Assembly: GCF_029024105.1 (NCBI RefSeq)
Contig: NZ_CP118963.1
Location: 2,728,001 to 2,792,000, forward strand
DNA from: Acinetobacter lwoffii
GTDB lineage: Bacteria; Pseudomonadota; Gammaproteobacteria; Pseudomonadales; Moraxellaceae
Direction: 5' to 3'
Length of the DNA: 64,000 nt
The notes beneath the pieces were generated by a model. The model was not told the DNA's origin. It ran no database searches and saw only the letters and a program-made list of their open reading frames with translations. Shown here piece by piece: positions 41,944-51,382 of this stretch. How positions within the stretch are numbered: position 1 is the stretch's first letter; each line of letters begins with the position of its first letter. A program made the position numbers and the translations under genes.

Positions 41944-44586
41944 TTAGGCTTCAACCCATTTCCCGTCCTGATAAACCAGAGACCATTTGGTTTGCTTACC
42001 TTCTGCAGTTTCCGAACCAATATATTGTGACTGGTTCTTACGGCTAAATTTTACCAGAGTTGGATTCCCTTCCGGGTCCACATCAGGTGCCTGCAAGATA
42101 AACTGATACTTTGGATCAAGCTGGTCGGCAACAGAACGAATCTCGGCCACTTTCGGTGCACGGGTTTCACGCACTTTCGGGAACTTGCTTGCCGCCAGGA
42201 ATAAACCGGCTGCACCGTCACGCAGTACAAAGAAATCGTCATGCTTGGCAGAACGTAAATGCTCCATCTTGATCGGATCCACACGTGGAGGCGCAGGCTG
42301 ACCGCTCTTTAAGACTTTACGGGTATTGTCACAGCTGGTACAGGCAAAATACGGACCAAAACGACCCGTCTTCAGCTGCATTTCACCATCACACTTGTCG
42401 CATGGGATACTCGGGCCATCATAGCCTTTAATTTTGAACTCACCTTCTTCAAGTTCAAAACCACTACAGTCCGGGTTATTCCCACAGATATGCAGTTTAC
42501 GGCCGCCATCAATCACATAGCTGTCCATGGCAGTTTCACAGATCGGACAACGCTTCTTCGACATCAGGTCAGCAGTTTCCGCAGCCTCATCATCAGATAA
42601 TGCAGCCAGAGACTCAACTGGTGTCAGGTTCAAGGTTCCTTTACAACGCTCTTTCGGCGGTAGGTTATAGCCTGAACAACCCAAGAATACGCCTGTGGTT
42701 CCGGTACGAATCTGCATTGGACGGTCACATTCTTTACAGTGTACTGCATCCACTTCTACAGGCTGATTACGGCGCATACCGTTCTCGCCTTGCGCCGTAG
42801 TCAAACGTTGCTTAAAATCGCCATAGAAGCTGTCTAATAACTCTTTCCAGTTACGCTCACCATCTGCTACTTTATCCAGCTGACCTTCAAGATCTGCGGT
42901 AAAGGCATAGTTCATCAGATTACTAAAATTTTCATCCAGACGATCGGTAACGATCTCACCCATCTTCTCGGCATAGAGACGACGGTTATCCAGTTTCACA
43001 TAACCACGATCCTGAATGGTCGAGATAATCGCAGCATAGGTCGATGGACGGCCAATGCCTTTTTTCTCGAGTTCTTTGACCAGTGAGGCTTCAGTAAAAC
43101 GAGCTGGTGGCTTGGTGAAATGTTGAGATGGATCAAGTTTCTCAAGTTTAAGCACTTCACCGACTTTGACCGCAGGCAATAAAATATCGTCATCGGCTTT
43201 ATTGGCACCACGCACGCGGGTAAAGCCATCAAAGACCAAGGTACGGCCTTTGGCTTTCAGTTCTACGCCATTGGCATCCACCAAAATGGTAGAAGACAGA
43301 TATTCTGCCGGAGTCATCTGACAAGCAACAAACTGGCGCCAGATCAAGTCATAGAGGCGCTGTGCATCACGCTCAACACCCACCAGACTGTCGCCTTTTA
43401 AGCCAACCATAGATGGACGAATCGCCTCATGCGCTTCTTGCGCACCGGCTTTATTGCCATAGCGGTTTGGTTTGGCCGGCAGGTACTTCTCACCAAATTC
43501 TGATTCGATATGGCCACGGACCATGCTTACCGCATCATCACTCAGGAAGGTCGAGTCGGTACGCATATAGGTAATGAAACCGGCTTCATACAGGCGCTGT
43601 GCCAGCATCATGGTTTTCTTCACAGAAAAACCGAGACGGGTACTGGCCGCCTGTTGCAACGTTGACGTGATATAGGGCGCGCTTGGATTGACTTTGGTTG
43701 GCTTATCTTCACGGGCAGAAACGGTATAATCCGCATCTTTAATCAGGTTTAACAGTGCATCCGTTTCGTCTTTATTACGAAGCTTTAAAGTCTTGCCATT
43801 TTGCTTGACTGCTTCCAGACGGATGTCATCTTTTTTCGATTTGGTATCGGCAAACACCTGCCAGTATTCTTCAGGAATAAAGGCCCGAATTTCACGTTCG
43901 CGTTCAACCACCAGTTTCACCGCAACCGACTGTACACGACCGGCTGACAGGCCACGGGCAATCTTTTCCCAAAGCAATGGCGAAATCATAAAACCCACGA
44001 CACGATCCAGGAAACGGCGTGCCTGCTGCGCATTGACTTTATTGGTATCCAGACGTGACGGATGCTTAAAGGCATCCTGAATCGCGTTTTTGGTAATTTC
44101 GTTGAAGACCACACGCTGATAACGCGAATCATCACCGCCGATGACTTCTTTTAAATGCCAGGCAATCGCTTCCCCTTCCCTGTCCATATCCGTTGCCAGA
44201 TAGACTTCATCGACTTGCGATGCCAGTTTTTTCAGTTCGGCAACTACATGTTCTTTGCCAGGAAGGACTTCGTATTTGGCTTTCCAGTCATGTTCCGGAT
44301 CGACACCCATGCGGTTAATTAACGCATTCTGTGATTTTTCAGCTTTTTCTGCATCCGTCAGTTTGGTACGTGTCGCCGGTTTTTTCTCTGTCGATTTTGC
44401 AGAACCGCCAGTCGGCAAGTCACGCACATGACCCACTGATGATTTTACGATGTAGTTCGGACCAAGGTACTTATTGATTGTTTTCGCTTTTGCAGGCGAC
44501 TCCACAATCACTAGGGCACGCTTGCTTCCAGCGTCGGGAGACTTCGCTGTGCTGCTTTTTGATGTGGACCGAGGAGCGTTCGCCAT
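41944..44586 (-). CDS. topA: DNA topoisomerase I
   Basis: Relaxes negative supercoils by type IA strand passage. The 880-residue protein has a Ser/Lys-rich N-terminal extension (1-20), the Toprim domain (ALVIVESPAKAKTINKYLG, then DMDREGEAI), the catalytic Tyr in GFITYMRTDS, and HEAIRPS. Three C-terminal zinc fingers follow from about residue 590 (CKECDRPM..GCSGY..C, CPICETAMD..C.NNPDC, CDKCDGEM..CTSC). About 30 bp upstream is a conserved small membrane-protein gene. Confidence 0.97.
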   Translation of the reverse strand: MANAPRSTSKSSTAKSPDAGSKRALVIVESPAKAKTINKYLGPNYIVKSSVGHVRDLPTGGSAKSTEKKPATRTKLTDAEKAEKSQNALINRMGVDPEHDWKAKYEVLPGKEHVVAELKKLASQVDEVYLATDMDREGEAIAWHLKEVIGGDDSRYQRVVFNEITKNAIQDAFKHPSRLDTNKVNAQQARRFLDRVVGFMISPLLWEKIARGLSAGRVQSVAVKLVVEREREIRAFIPEEYWQVFADTKSKKDDIRLEAVKQNGKTLKLRNKDETDALLNLIKDADYTVSAREDKPTKVNPSAPYITSTLQQAASTRLGFSVKKTMMLAQRLYEAGFITYMRTDSTFLSDDAVSMVRGHIESEFGEKYLPAKPNRYGNKAGAQEAHEAIRPSMVGLKGDSLVGVERDAQRLYDLIWRQFVACQMTPAEYLSSTILVDANGVELKAKGRTLVFDGFTRVRGANKADDDILLPAVKVGEVLKLEKLDPSQHFTKPPARFTEASLVKELEKKGIGRPSTYAAIISTIQDRGYVKLDNRRLYAEKMGEIVTDRLDENFSNLMNYAFTADLEGQLDKVADGERNWKELLDSFYGDFKQRLTTAQGENGMRRNQPVEVDAVHCKECDRPMQIRTGTTGVFLGCSGYNLPPKERCKGTLNLTPVESLAALSDDEAAETADLMSKKRCPICETAMDSYVIDGGRKLHICGNNPDCSGFELEEGEFKIKGYDGPSIPCDKCDGEMQLKTGRFGPYFACTSCDNTRKVLKSGQPAPPRVDPIKMEHLRSAKHDDFFVLRDGAAGLFLAASKFPKVRETRAPKVAEIRSVADQLDPKYQFILQAPDVDPEGNPTLVKFSRKNQSQYIGSETAEGKQTKWSLVYQDGKWVEA

Positions 44587-44616
44587 AATTAACCGTTAAT
44601 CCTGTTTATTTCTAAA

Positions 44617-45066
44617 TTAAAGTTCAGCCAAAGCGTGTAACAGCGCTTTGATGTCGTCGAGTTGGGTCGCTCTTAAATCAGCTTCTTCATCCCAATACAT
44701 ACCGACACAGTTGGCCTGCATATCAATAGCATAAATGCCTTTTAATGCAATGGGAAAATCTTTAAATTTCTCATCACCCTGCACGATTTCGAGTTTATTA
44801 TCGACAACACGGGCGCGCATCAAGGGTAAACGCGCATCTGGCATCAGCACACTGTAGTATGCGACCATACTGGCACGACTTTCAGTCGCCTTGGGAATTT
44901 TGGTCCAGTCCGGTGCCACCACCAGACGTGGATGCAAACCCATTTTACGGGCTTTATCACGCATCAGCCCCAAGGCTTTTTCTCGGGGACTTACACGTAA
45001 CCCGAAAATCGACCCTATGACGAAAATGATGATGACCACCGTCACCCAGATTCCAGTGTTTTCCAT
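44617..45066 (-). CDS. Conserved single-span membrane protein, unknown function
   Basis: 149 residues: an N-terminal helix (about 7-24, VTVVIIIFVIGSIFGL) then SPREKALGLMRDKARKMGLHPRL and a soluble domain ending in alternating charged residues. The N-terminal SPREK region recurs in proteins encoded near topA in other gammaproteobacteria, from memory; no function is known to me. topA starts 30 bp downstream. Confidence 0.75.
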   Translation of the reverse strand: MENTGIWVTVVIIIFVIGSIFGLRVSPREKALGLMRDKARKMGLHPRLVVAPDWTKIPKATESRASMVAYYSVLMPDARLPLMRARVVDNKLEIVQGDEKFKDFPIALKGIYAIDMQANCVGMYWDEEADLRATQLDDIKALLHALAEL

Positions 45067-45136
45067 AGTTCAACCTTTATGTTCTATTATTAGAGTTGCA
45101 TAAGCACAATATAAAACGCAAGTTTGCACGATAAAA

Positions 45137-46141
45137 TTAATTCAGGAACATTTCATGACTATATAAAATTTCGTGACCATTCCAGTAAATATAACCTTTC
45201 TCGATCAGCTCTTTCAGCAGCAAGCGAATGTCCGATTTCGGAAATAACTGTTCCAGTAAATCACGCAGCTCATAAATGTCTTTGGGTTTATTGCCCTGCA
45301 ATTCACGTAGTTTACGTGCCACTTCCAGTTGTACCGGATCGATCCGGCCAAAGTTTTTGAACAGGTCTTGCTGTGCCGACTGGATTGGTGACCTGAGTAT
45401 TTCAGATTCAACTGGAGCTTCTTCTGCCTTCAGTTGGGAAATGACCTGATCCAGTTTTGGATTTTCAACCGGGCTTTGTTCATCCAGATTGAGTTGCAGC
45501 CATTGTTTCAAAACTTTTTTGCGGAAGCTGATTTGCTCATCATAGCGTTTGACGATTTTCAGGTTAATCAACATGCCGACCACATGCTGAGCTTTTACCG
45601 GCATCACTTGCAGAATATTCGCCACTGAGTTTTTTAGGGTTTCCACCGTATTCGGTTTGCCGCTCATTTTCCCTAACGCATCACAGTATTTTTTCACCAG
45701 TTGCAAGGCAGGTTTGTTCTTGATGGTATCCAGACTCGGAAGATGATTTTTAGGTTGATCGGTTGGAATGTTTGTCTCATCAGGCTGAATCTGAATCAGG
45801 TGACACGTAATATCAGAAGTTTGCAGCATCTGTTGCAACATTTCGCAACTGTCCATCGCCGAGATCAATTTAACCTCGGTTTCCGGCTCCAGTAGCGCCA
45901 TAAGCTGACCGACAATGACCGCATATTCATATTCTTTTTGTGGCGATTCAGGCGTGTCCAGTACCACCACCTGACCACTGCTAACCCAGCCGGCAAGCTC
46001 GGTTAAATCCTCTAAGGAGAATTCAAATTTTCCAGCACAGCTAAACAGATATAAAGTCGAATAATGCGCCACAATCTCACGCATTAACTTGGCTGTGGGG
46101 AAATTATTTTCGAGGTCGAGTAGAACAACTTTTGGGTGCAT
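45137..46141 (-). CDS. PIN-like nuclease-fold protein with C-terminal winged-helix-like region
   Basis: 334 residues from MHPKVVLLDLENN (46141); an in-frame TTG at 46204 would add 21 residues without an obvious ribosome site. The N-terminal domain VVLLDLENNFPTAKLMREIV, LYLFSCAGKFEF, VVVLDTPESPQKEYEYAVI has the alternating strand/helix pattern and acidic residues of PIN/NYN-like domains. The C-terminal half is helical with repeated RELLEQLFP/LLKELIEKGY-type segments that could bind nucleic acid or partner proteins. Family not recognised with certainty. Confidence 0.65.
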   Translation of the reverse strand: MHPKVVLLDLENNFPTAKLMREIVAHYSTLYLFSCAGKFEFSLEDLTELAGWVSSGQVVVLDTPESPQKEYEYAVIVGQLMALLEPETEVKLISAMDSCEMLQQMLQTSDITCHLIQIQPDETNIPTDQPKNHLPSLDTIKNKPALQLVKKYCDALGKMSGKPNTVETLKNSVANILQVMPVKAQHVVGMLINLKIVKRYDEQISFRKKVLKQWLQLNLDEQSPVENPKLDQVISQLKAEEAPVESEILRSPIQSAQQDLFKNFGRIDPVQLEVARKLRELQGNKPKDIYELRDLLEQLFPKSDIRLLLKELIEKGYIYWNGHEILYSHEMFLN

Positions 46142-46457
46142 GGGACGCAATTCCGGAATGTACCTGAGAGCCGGTATTAGAGTAGGAAGTGAGTGAAAGG
46201 TCAAATAATTTTACGACTGAATGGGTGCAGGCCTGTTTCGGCAGAGGGCCAAACTGCATTTTATGAAATGCCTGCAAGAAATCTGTTTACGAGCGCGAAT
46301 GTTTGTTTTCAGCAGAAAAACTCTTTTAAACTTGATGATCGCGCTGCGCTTTATTACTTTTCTTTTATATGCGGATTTAATGCAATTTAAAAGCCAATTC
46401 AAAAAAATAATATTTCTCTTTTTAACATCTTATCGATTGGCTCATTTTTATTTTTCA
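46142..46457. other. Spacer upstream of the PIN-like gene and downstream of slyX
   Basis: AT-rich; it contains short overlapping open frames with no ribosome site or family resemblance. It presumably carries the promoter of the PIN-like gene. No other structure is seen apart from the slyX terminator at its right end. Confidence 0.4.
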
Positions 46458-46490
46458 ATAAAAAACCCTTAGATCAGCTAAGGGTTGTTG
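46458..46490 (-). terminator. Terminator of slyX
   Basis: AACCCTTAG / CTAAGGGTT perfect 9-bp stem with a 5-nt loop; on the minus strand it is followed by a T-rich run. Confidence 0.88.
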
Positions 46491-46513
46491 TTGATTAAAT
46501 CATTGGTTGCAAA

Positions 46514-46759
46514 TTAATAATGCGGTGGGCGATCTGCAACCGGATCAAATTCTACAATGCCTTCAGACAGATCTGAAGACTCAACACGTTGATATAACAG
46601 CATCATTTGCTTTTTCAGATCAGCAATTTCCAGGGTCTGTTTGGCCACCTGATCATTCAACTGTTCAACTAAATCGTCTAAAAATGCAATTCGCACTTGC
46701 AAATCTTCAATGGGTGCGGAAAATGACGCCTGATCATTTAGATTTTGTTGTTTAGTCAT
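46514..46759 (-). CDS. slyX: SlyX family protein
   Basis: 81 residues with the SlyX pattern: coiled-coil heptads LQVRIAFLDDLVEQLNDQVAKQTLEIADLKKQMMLLYQRV and a C-terminal PPHY. Role unknown in any species. It is divergent from uup with 33 bp between start codons. Confidence 0.9.
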   Translation of the reverse strand: MTKQQNLNDQASFSAPIEDLQVRIAFLDDLVEQLNDQVAKQTLEIADLKKQMMLLYQRVESSDLSEGIVEFDPVADRPPHY

Positions 46760-46792
46760 TTAAAGTCCTCATTGGGGATTTCAGGAAACATT

Positions 46793-48697
46793 ATGGCCTA
46801 TATTACCCTTAGGGATGTCCAACTTGCGTTTGGTGGACCCGCCCTGCTCAACGGCGCGAATTTTAACTTGGAGCGCGGCGAACGAGTGTGTTTGATTGGC
46901 CGTAATGGTGAGGGTAAGTCTACCTTACTTAAGCTGATTGAAGGAAGTTTACTGCCGGATAGCGGCGAAGTTTCATTACAAAATGGCATCACGATTTCGA
47001 TGCTGGCGCAAGATGTACCGATGGACTCAGGCCGAGTGGCGGATATCGTGGCTGACGGTGCCGGTGAAGCGTCGGAAGTTTTGCGTGCCTACCATGCAGC
47101 CAGTGAAGCCTGTGTACTGGGCGATATGGACGCTTGTGACCGCATGGGTAATCTGCAACACAAAATGGACCAGCTCGATGGCTGGGCGCTGGAAACCAAG
47201 GTCAATTCGATTTTAAGCAAAATGGGTCTGGACCCAGATGCAGATCTTGCCGATTTGTCGGGTGGTCGTAAGCGTCGTGTCTTGCTGGCACGTGCCCTGC
47301 TCACCCAACCCGATGTGCTGTTACTCGATGAACCGACGAACCATTTAGACGTTGAAAGTATCGAATGGCTGGAAAAATTCCTGCTCGATCAAAACAATTT
47401 GACCCTACTGTTCATTTCGCATGACCGTGCCTTTGTCGATAGCATTGCCACCCGTATTGTCGAGCTGGATCGTGGTCAATTGCGCAGTTATGAAGGTAAC
47501 TATTCACGTTACTTAGAACTCAAAGCCATGCAAATGGAAGCTGAAGAAAAGCAGAATGCGCTGTTTGATAAAAAGCTGGCTGAAGAAGAAGTCTGGATCC
47601 GTCAGGGCATCAAAGCACGCCGTACCCGTAACGAAGGTCGTGTTCGCGCCCTAAAAGCACTGCGTGAAGAATCCAAAGCGCGCCGTTCGCAACAAGGTAA
47701 AGTGGCGATGGCGACTCAGGATGCCAACCGTTCCGGCAAACTGGTCTTTGAGATTGAGAACCTGAGTGTGAAATTCGGTGACAATGCACCGATCATTAAC
47801 AACTTCTCGGCACTGGTTTTACGCGGTGACCGTATCGGTCTGGTCGGTGATAACGGTGTCGGTAAAACCACACTGATTAAAGCCATTCTGGGCGAGCTTG
47901 AGCATGGCGGCACGGTGAAAACCGGTACACAGCTGGAAGTAGCCTATTTCGACCAACTGCGTAATGCACTGGATCTGGAAAAGTCGGTCAAAGATAATGT
48001 TTCTGAAGGTTCTGACCACGTGGATGTGAATGGTAACCGTCGTCATATCTATAGCTATTTACAGGACTTCCTGTTCTCGCCAGAACGTGCACGTACTCCA
48101 GTCAAAGCGTTGTCTGGTGGTGAACGCAACCGTATCTTATTGGCGAAACTGTTGCTGAAACCATCGAACCTGATTGTGATGGATGAGCCAACCAACGATC
48201 TGGATATGGTGACCTTAGAGTTACTGGAAGAAATGCTCGGTGGCTACAAAGGCACCCTACTGTTGATCTCGCATGACCGTGCCTTTATGGACAACGTGGT
48301 GACATCCACTTGGGTCTTTGATGGTAAAGGCAATATCGACGAATATGTCGGCGGTTATCAGGATTATCTTGAACAGCGTCCGGATCAAACCGTGGTTGAC
48401 CAAAAAAGTGCCGTGAAAAAAGCCATGGCCAAAGCAGAAGCCGAGACTGTGCCGGCAGCTGCCAAAAAAGTTAAACTCAGTTATAAAGACCAACGTGCAC
48501 TCGAGCAACTTCCAGCTGAAATGGAAGCGCTGGAAAAAGAGCAGGCCGAGATCAATGCACAACTGGCTGATGGCTCTTTATTTGTCACTGATTCTGATAA
48601 AGCACTGAAACTTTCTAACCGTTTATCCGAAATTGATGAGCTGTTACTGGAAAAATTAGAGCGCTGGGAAGAGCTGGACAATCTAAGTAACGGCTAA
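46793..48697 (+). CDS. uup: ABC-F family ATPase Uup
   Basis: 634 residues from ATG 46793 (TTTCAGGAAACATT upstream; an earlier in-frame start at 46745 would overlap slyX). Two ABC domains: Walker A GRNGEGKST and GDNGVGKTT, signatures LSGGRKRR and LSGGERNR, Walker B VLLLDEPTNHLD and LIVMDEPTNDLD. A linker and a C-terminal coiled coil (about 560-630) with KLSYKDQRALEQLP follow, characteristic of Uup. Uup is implicated in ribosome/DNA-junction processing and transposon excision; no membrane segment is present. Confidence 0.95.
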   Translation: MAYITLRDVQLAFGGPALLNGANFNLERGERVCLIGRNGEGKSTLLKLIEGSLLPDSGEVSLQNGITISMLAQDVPMDSGRVADIVADGAGEASEVLRAYHAASEACVLGDMDACDRMGNLQHKMDQLDGWALETKVNSILSKMGLDPDADLADLSGGRKRRVLLARALLTQPDVLLLDEPTNHLDVESIEWLEKFLLDQNNLTLLFISHDRAFVDSIATRIVELDRGQLRSYEGNYSRYLELKAMQMEAEEKQNALFDKKLAEEEVWIRQGIKARRTRNEGRVRALKALREESKARRSQQGKVAMATQDANRSGKLVFEIENLSVKFGDNAPIINNFSALVLRGDRIGLVGDNGVGKTTLIKAILGELEHGGTVKTGTQLEVAYFDQLRNALDLEKSVKDNVSEGSDHVDVNGNRRHIYSYLQDFLFSPERARTPVKALSGGERNRILLAKLLLKPSNLIVMDEPTNDLDMVTLELLEEMLGGYKGTLLLISHDRAFMDNVVTSTWVFDGKGNIDEYVGGYQDYLEQRPDQTVVDQKSAVKKAMAKAEAETVPAAAKKVKLSYKDQRALEQLPAEMEALEKEQAEINAQLADGSLFVTDSDKALKLSNRLSEIDELLLEKLERWEELDNLSNG

Positions 48698-48718
48698 ATA
48701 TTCCCCGAGCTTTTACTC

Positions 48719-48749
48719 AAGCATCTGTATTCGTACAGATGCTTTTTTA
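48719..48749 (+). terminator. Rho-independent terminator of uup
   Basis: AAGCATCTGTA / TACAGATGCTTTTTT with a TTCG loop. Confidence 0.92.
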
Positions 48750-48804
48750 TTTCAATAATCTTCTCTGTTAGACTGCATTTAATCTTTTGGCCCTAAATTG
48801 TTTT

Positions 48805-49740
48805 ATGAGTACTCAGCCTGCATATCAACCCGGTGAATTTCAATGGTCATTCCTGTTACCTCAATATTGGGGCAAATGGCTAGGCATTATTTTCCTGATG
48901 ATTCTGGCGATCTTACCTTGGGCCATTCAGCATCGTCTGGCGTCCCTGCTGGGCCACCTTTCTTTTAAATACTTGAAATCACGCCGTGAAACCACGCTGC
49001 GTAATCTGGAAGTCTGCTTTCCCGAATGGTCTGAAAAGCAGGTACAGGACAATGCCCGTCAGGTATTTATCGATCAAATGCTGGGGGTGTTTGAGACGCT
49101 GAATGCCTGGTACAGTCCGAAATGGTTTCAGGGCCGCGTCAGTATTGAAGGCTTGGAACATATTCAGAAAGCACAAGCCGCAGGCCAAGGCATGCTGTTA
49201 TTAGGCACGCATTCAACTTTGCTCGATGCGGGTGGTTATCTTTGCGCACAATATTTTGAACCGGATGTGGTCTATCGTCCGCAGAATAATCCACTTTTGG
49301 ACATGCTGATTTACCGTTGTCGCGCCACAATTTATGCCAATCAGATTGACCATGATGATATGCGCGGTCTGGTACGTAACCTGAAAAATGGCCATGCGAT
49401 CTGGTACAGTCCGGATCAGGATTATGGTTTAAAACAAGGCGTGACGGCACCTTTTTTTGGCGTGCCTGCGGCGACTGTAACCGCACATCGCCGTTTACTG
49501 AAAATGACCAAAGCGGCTGCAATTCCTTTATATTTCTACCGTCATGGCGATATTAACAATCCGCGCTACCATGTGCTCATTGAACCGGCACTGGAAAACT
49601 TCCCTAGTGAGAATGAAGTTGAAGATGCCACTCGCGTGAACCGGGTGATTGAGCAGCAGTTGCGCATCGCACCGACCCAATATATGTGGTTCCACCGCCG
49701 TTTTAAGACTCGCCCTGAAGGTTATAAATCAATTTACTAA
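48805..49740 (+). CDS. Lipid A biosynthesis acyltransferase (LpxL/LpxM family)
   Basis: Transfers a secondary acyl chain to lipid A on the inner leaflet. 311 residues from ATG 48805 (a TTG at 48787 also opens the frame). One N-terminal membrane segment (about 25-45) and the catalytic HX4D motif GTHSTLLDAG, followed by WYSPDQDYG and the C-terminal PTQYMWFHRRFKTRP, all typical of the LPLAT family. Whether it is LpxL (lauroyl) or LpxM (myristoyl) cannot be decided by eye. No other lipid A gene lies near it. Confidence 0.92.
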   Translation: MSTQPAYQPGEFQWSFLLPQYWGKWLGIIFLMILAILPWAIQHRLASLLGHLSFKYLKSRRETTLRNLEVCFPEWSEKQVQDNARQVFIDQMLGVFETLNAWYSPKWFQGRVSIEGLEHIQKAQAAGQGMLLLGTHSTLLDAGGYLCAQYFEPDVVYRPQNNPLLDMLIYRCRATIYANQIDHDDMRGLVRNLKNGHAIWYSPDQDYGLKQGVTAPFFGVPAATVTAHRRLLKMTKAAAIPLYFYRHGDINNPRYHVLIEPALENFPSENEVEDATRVNRVIEQQLRIAPTQYMWFHRRFKTRPEGYKSIY

Positions 49741-50063
49741 ATCGATTTGATCACGGAATTTGAAGGGCTATAGCTTAAAATCATGTTTAAGTAATTGAAA
49801 TAATTTAACCCGAGCTCTACATCCTGTAAAACTCGGGTTAATGAGGTTGTGCTTTCACATATTATAATTCGTTCTGCTTTTTTGTGATTTCCCTTTCAGC
49901 ATCATATCCATGATGTTTTCATTCAGCTTCGTCTTCCTTATGAGAATATCCTTTCTCGACTCCCTGTGCTGATAAACCTAGAATACCCAGATTCCCAACC
50001 CCTGCCCATTCGCAAGAAGCGTAAACTGTTGTAAGCAATATCGTACACTTTTCTTCTAAAAAC
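49741..50063. other. 323-bp spacer with a 10-bp perfect hairpin
   Basis: No gene is supported. A perfect inverted repeat TTAACCCGAG (49805-49814) / CTCGGGTTAA (49832-49841) lies between the convergent lipid A acyltransferase and EEP-family genes; it lacks a clear T tract. A minus-strand open frame at 49919-50107 overlaps the end of the EEP-family gene and is unlikely to be real. Confidence 0.5.
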
Positions 50064-51194
50064 CTATGAGATTTTGCCCCTTTCTTTATAAGCCAGGGCA
50101 ACTTCATCAGTGACTATTTTTTCCTCTTTCTCTGCTTTCTGAATGCCCTCTTCAATGGCTTTTTGTGCTTCCTGCTCATCTTTATCAGTTTGTTCTAATT
50201 CTTCCTGAATATGCTCGAATACCCGACCGGTTTGTAAAACCAGAAAGACCGGAAAATGGTCAGAACCTACATGCGGTAAACGCTCCATGTGTACCAAGGC
50301 AAAATCGGTACTATGAAAGACGTGATCCAGCGACCAGCGGAAAAAAGGATAATCTGCGTGAAAAGTATTCACATAATGACGTCCTACCCGCGGATCCAGC
50401 AGCCCACTAATGCGTTGAAACAGGCGTGTGGTACGTGACCAGGCCACGTCATTCAGATCGCCCATGACGATACAGCTTTCATCCAGATCTTTAATCTGAT
50501 CACCGACAATCAGTAGTTCAGCATCACGCAAGGTAGAATCCTTGGCCTCGGTCGGACTGGGTGGTTTGGGATGCAGACAGTAGAGCTGTACCGGTTGTCC
50601 TGAGCGTAAAATTACCGTGGTATGAATGGAGGGAATTTCATCACTCAGAATAAATTTAACCTCAGTTTCACTCAGTTCGAGCTTGCTATATAGATGCATG
50701 CCATACAGATTATCCAAAGGCACAGGCACGCGATAAGGATAATCAGCTTCAATCACTGAGAGTGCATTTTGCCAGTTTTGATCGGTTTCCAGGGTTAACA
50801 CCAGATCTGGCTGATGAATCTGGATCTGCTCGATCAGTAAATGATATTTGCTATTGGTGGTCAGAACATTGCAGACCATCAATGAGATTTGCCGCTGCGG
50901 ATCTATTTGATCCTGCTTGACTTGCTTGACCTGTTTTTTCCAGACAAAGGTATAGGGCAATACCATTTTCAGCTGATAGGCCAAAGCCGCCATCAGCCCG
51001 ACAAAAAGTAACTGATTCAACCAGTTCCAGGGATGCTCCAGAACCAAGAACAGCACAAAGGCGATAAAGCCCAATACCAGAATTTGTAAGCGTGGAAAAT
51101 CCGCACCCCGAATCCACCATTCATCGCGTGGTATCAGTGACCAAAAACTTAACCAAATGACAATGATTGCCAGAATTTGGATAACCCATATCAT
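50064..51194 (-). CDS. Membrane-anchored endonuclease/exonuclease/phosphatase (EEP) family protein
   Basis: 376 residues: three or so N-terminal membrane helices (about 4-20, 35-52, 58-75), then an EEP domain with the strand MVCNVLTTNS, catalytic-like ETD, GDLNDVAWS and the C-terminal HVGSDHFPVFLVL (His-Asp dyad). A strongly charged coiled tail (Glu/Gln/Lys, about 330-376) follows. The domain is probably periplasmic and could cleave phosphodiesters in lipids or nucleic acids. Its substrate is unknown. Confidence 0.85.
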   Translation of the reverse strand: MIWVIQILAIIVIWLSFWSLIPRDEWWIRGADFPRLQILVLGFIAFVLFLVLEHPWNWLNQLLFVGLMAALAYQLKMVLPYTFVWKKQVKQVKQDQIDPQRQISLMVCNVLTTNSKYHLLIEQIQIHQPDLVLTLETDQNWQNALSVIEADYPYRVPVPLDNLYGMHLYSKLELSETEVKFILSDEIPSIHTTVILRSGQPVQLYCLHPKPPSPTEAKDSTLRDAELLIVGDQIKDLDESCIVMGDLNDVAWSRTTRLFQRISGLLDPRVGRHYVNTFHADYPFFRWSLDHVFHSTDFALVHMERLPHVGSDHFPVFLVLQTGRVFEHIQEELEQTDKDEQEAQKAIEEGIQKAEKEEKIVTDEVALAYKERGKIS

Positions 51195-51382
51195 AAACTG
51201 CGCTCTTGATTAAGTTATTATTTTTTCTAAAAGAAAAATGACGTTATCAATTTTGTATGTATCATAAAGCAGATATTTCTCTCAAGAATATTGATGTTTT
51301 GATTGTGTAGCTCTTGCAGTTGAGTCCCTTTTTGGTACACTCGAATCCCTTTTGATTTTTTAACGCACCGAGGCAAAGTGAC

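Noticed and set aside
46221..46472. Open frame of 83 codons on the plus strand
   Set aside because: Lies in an AT-rich spacer opposite a terminator, with no ribosome site and no family resemblance.
49919..50107. Open frame of 62 codons on the minus strand
   Set aside because: Overlaps the end of the EEP-family gene in another frame, and no ribosome site or homology is apparent.
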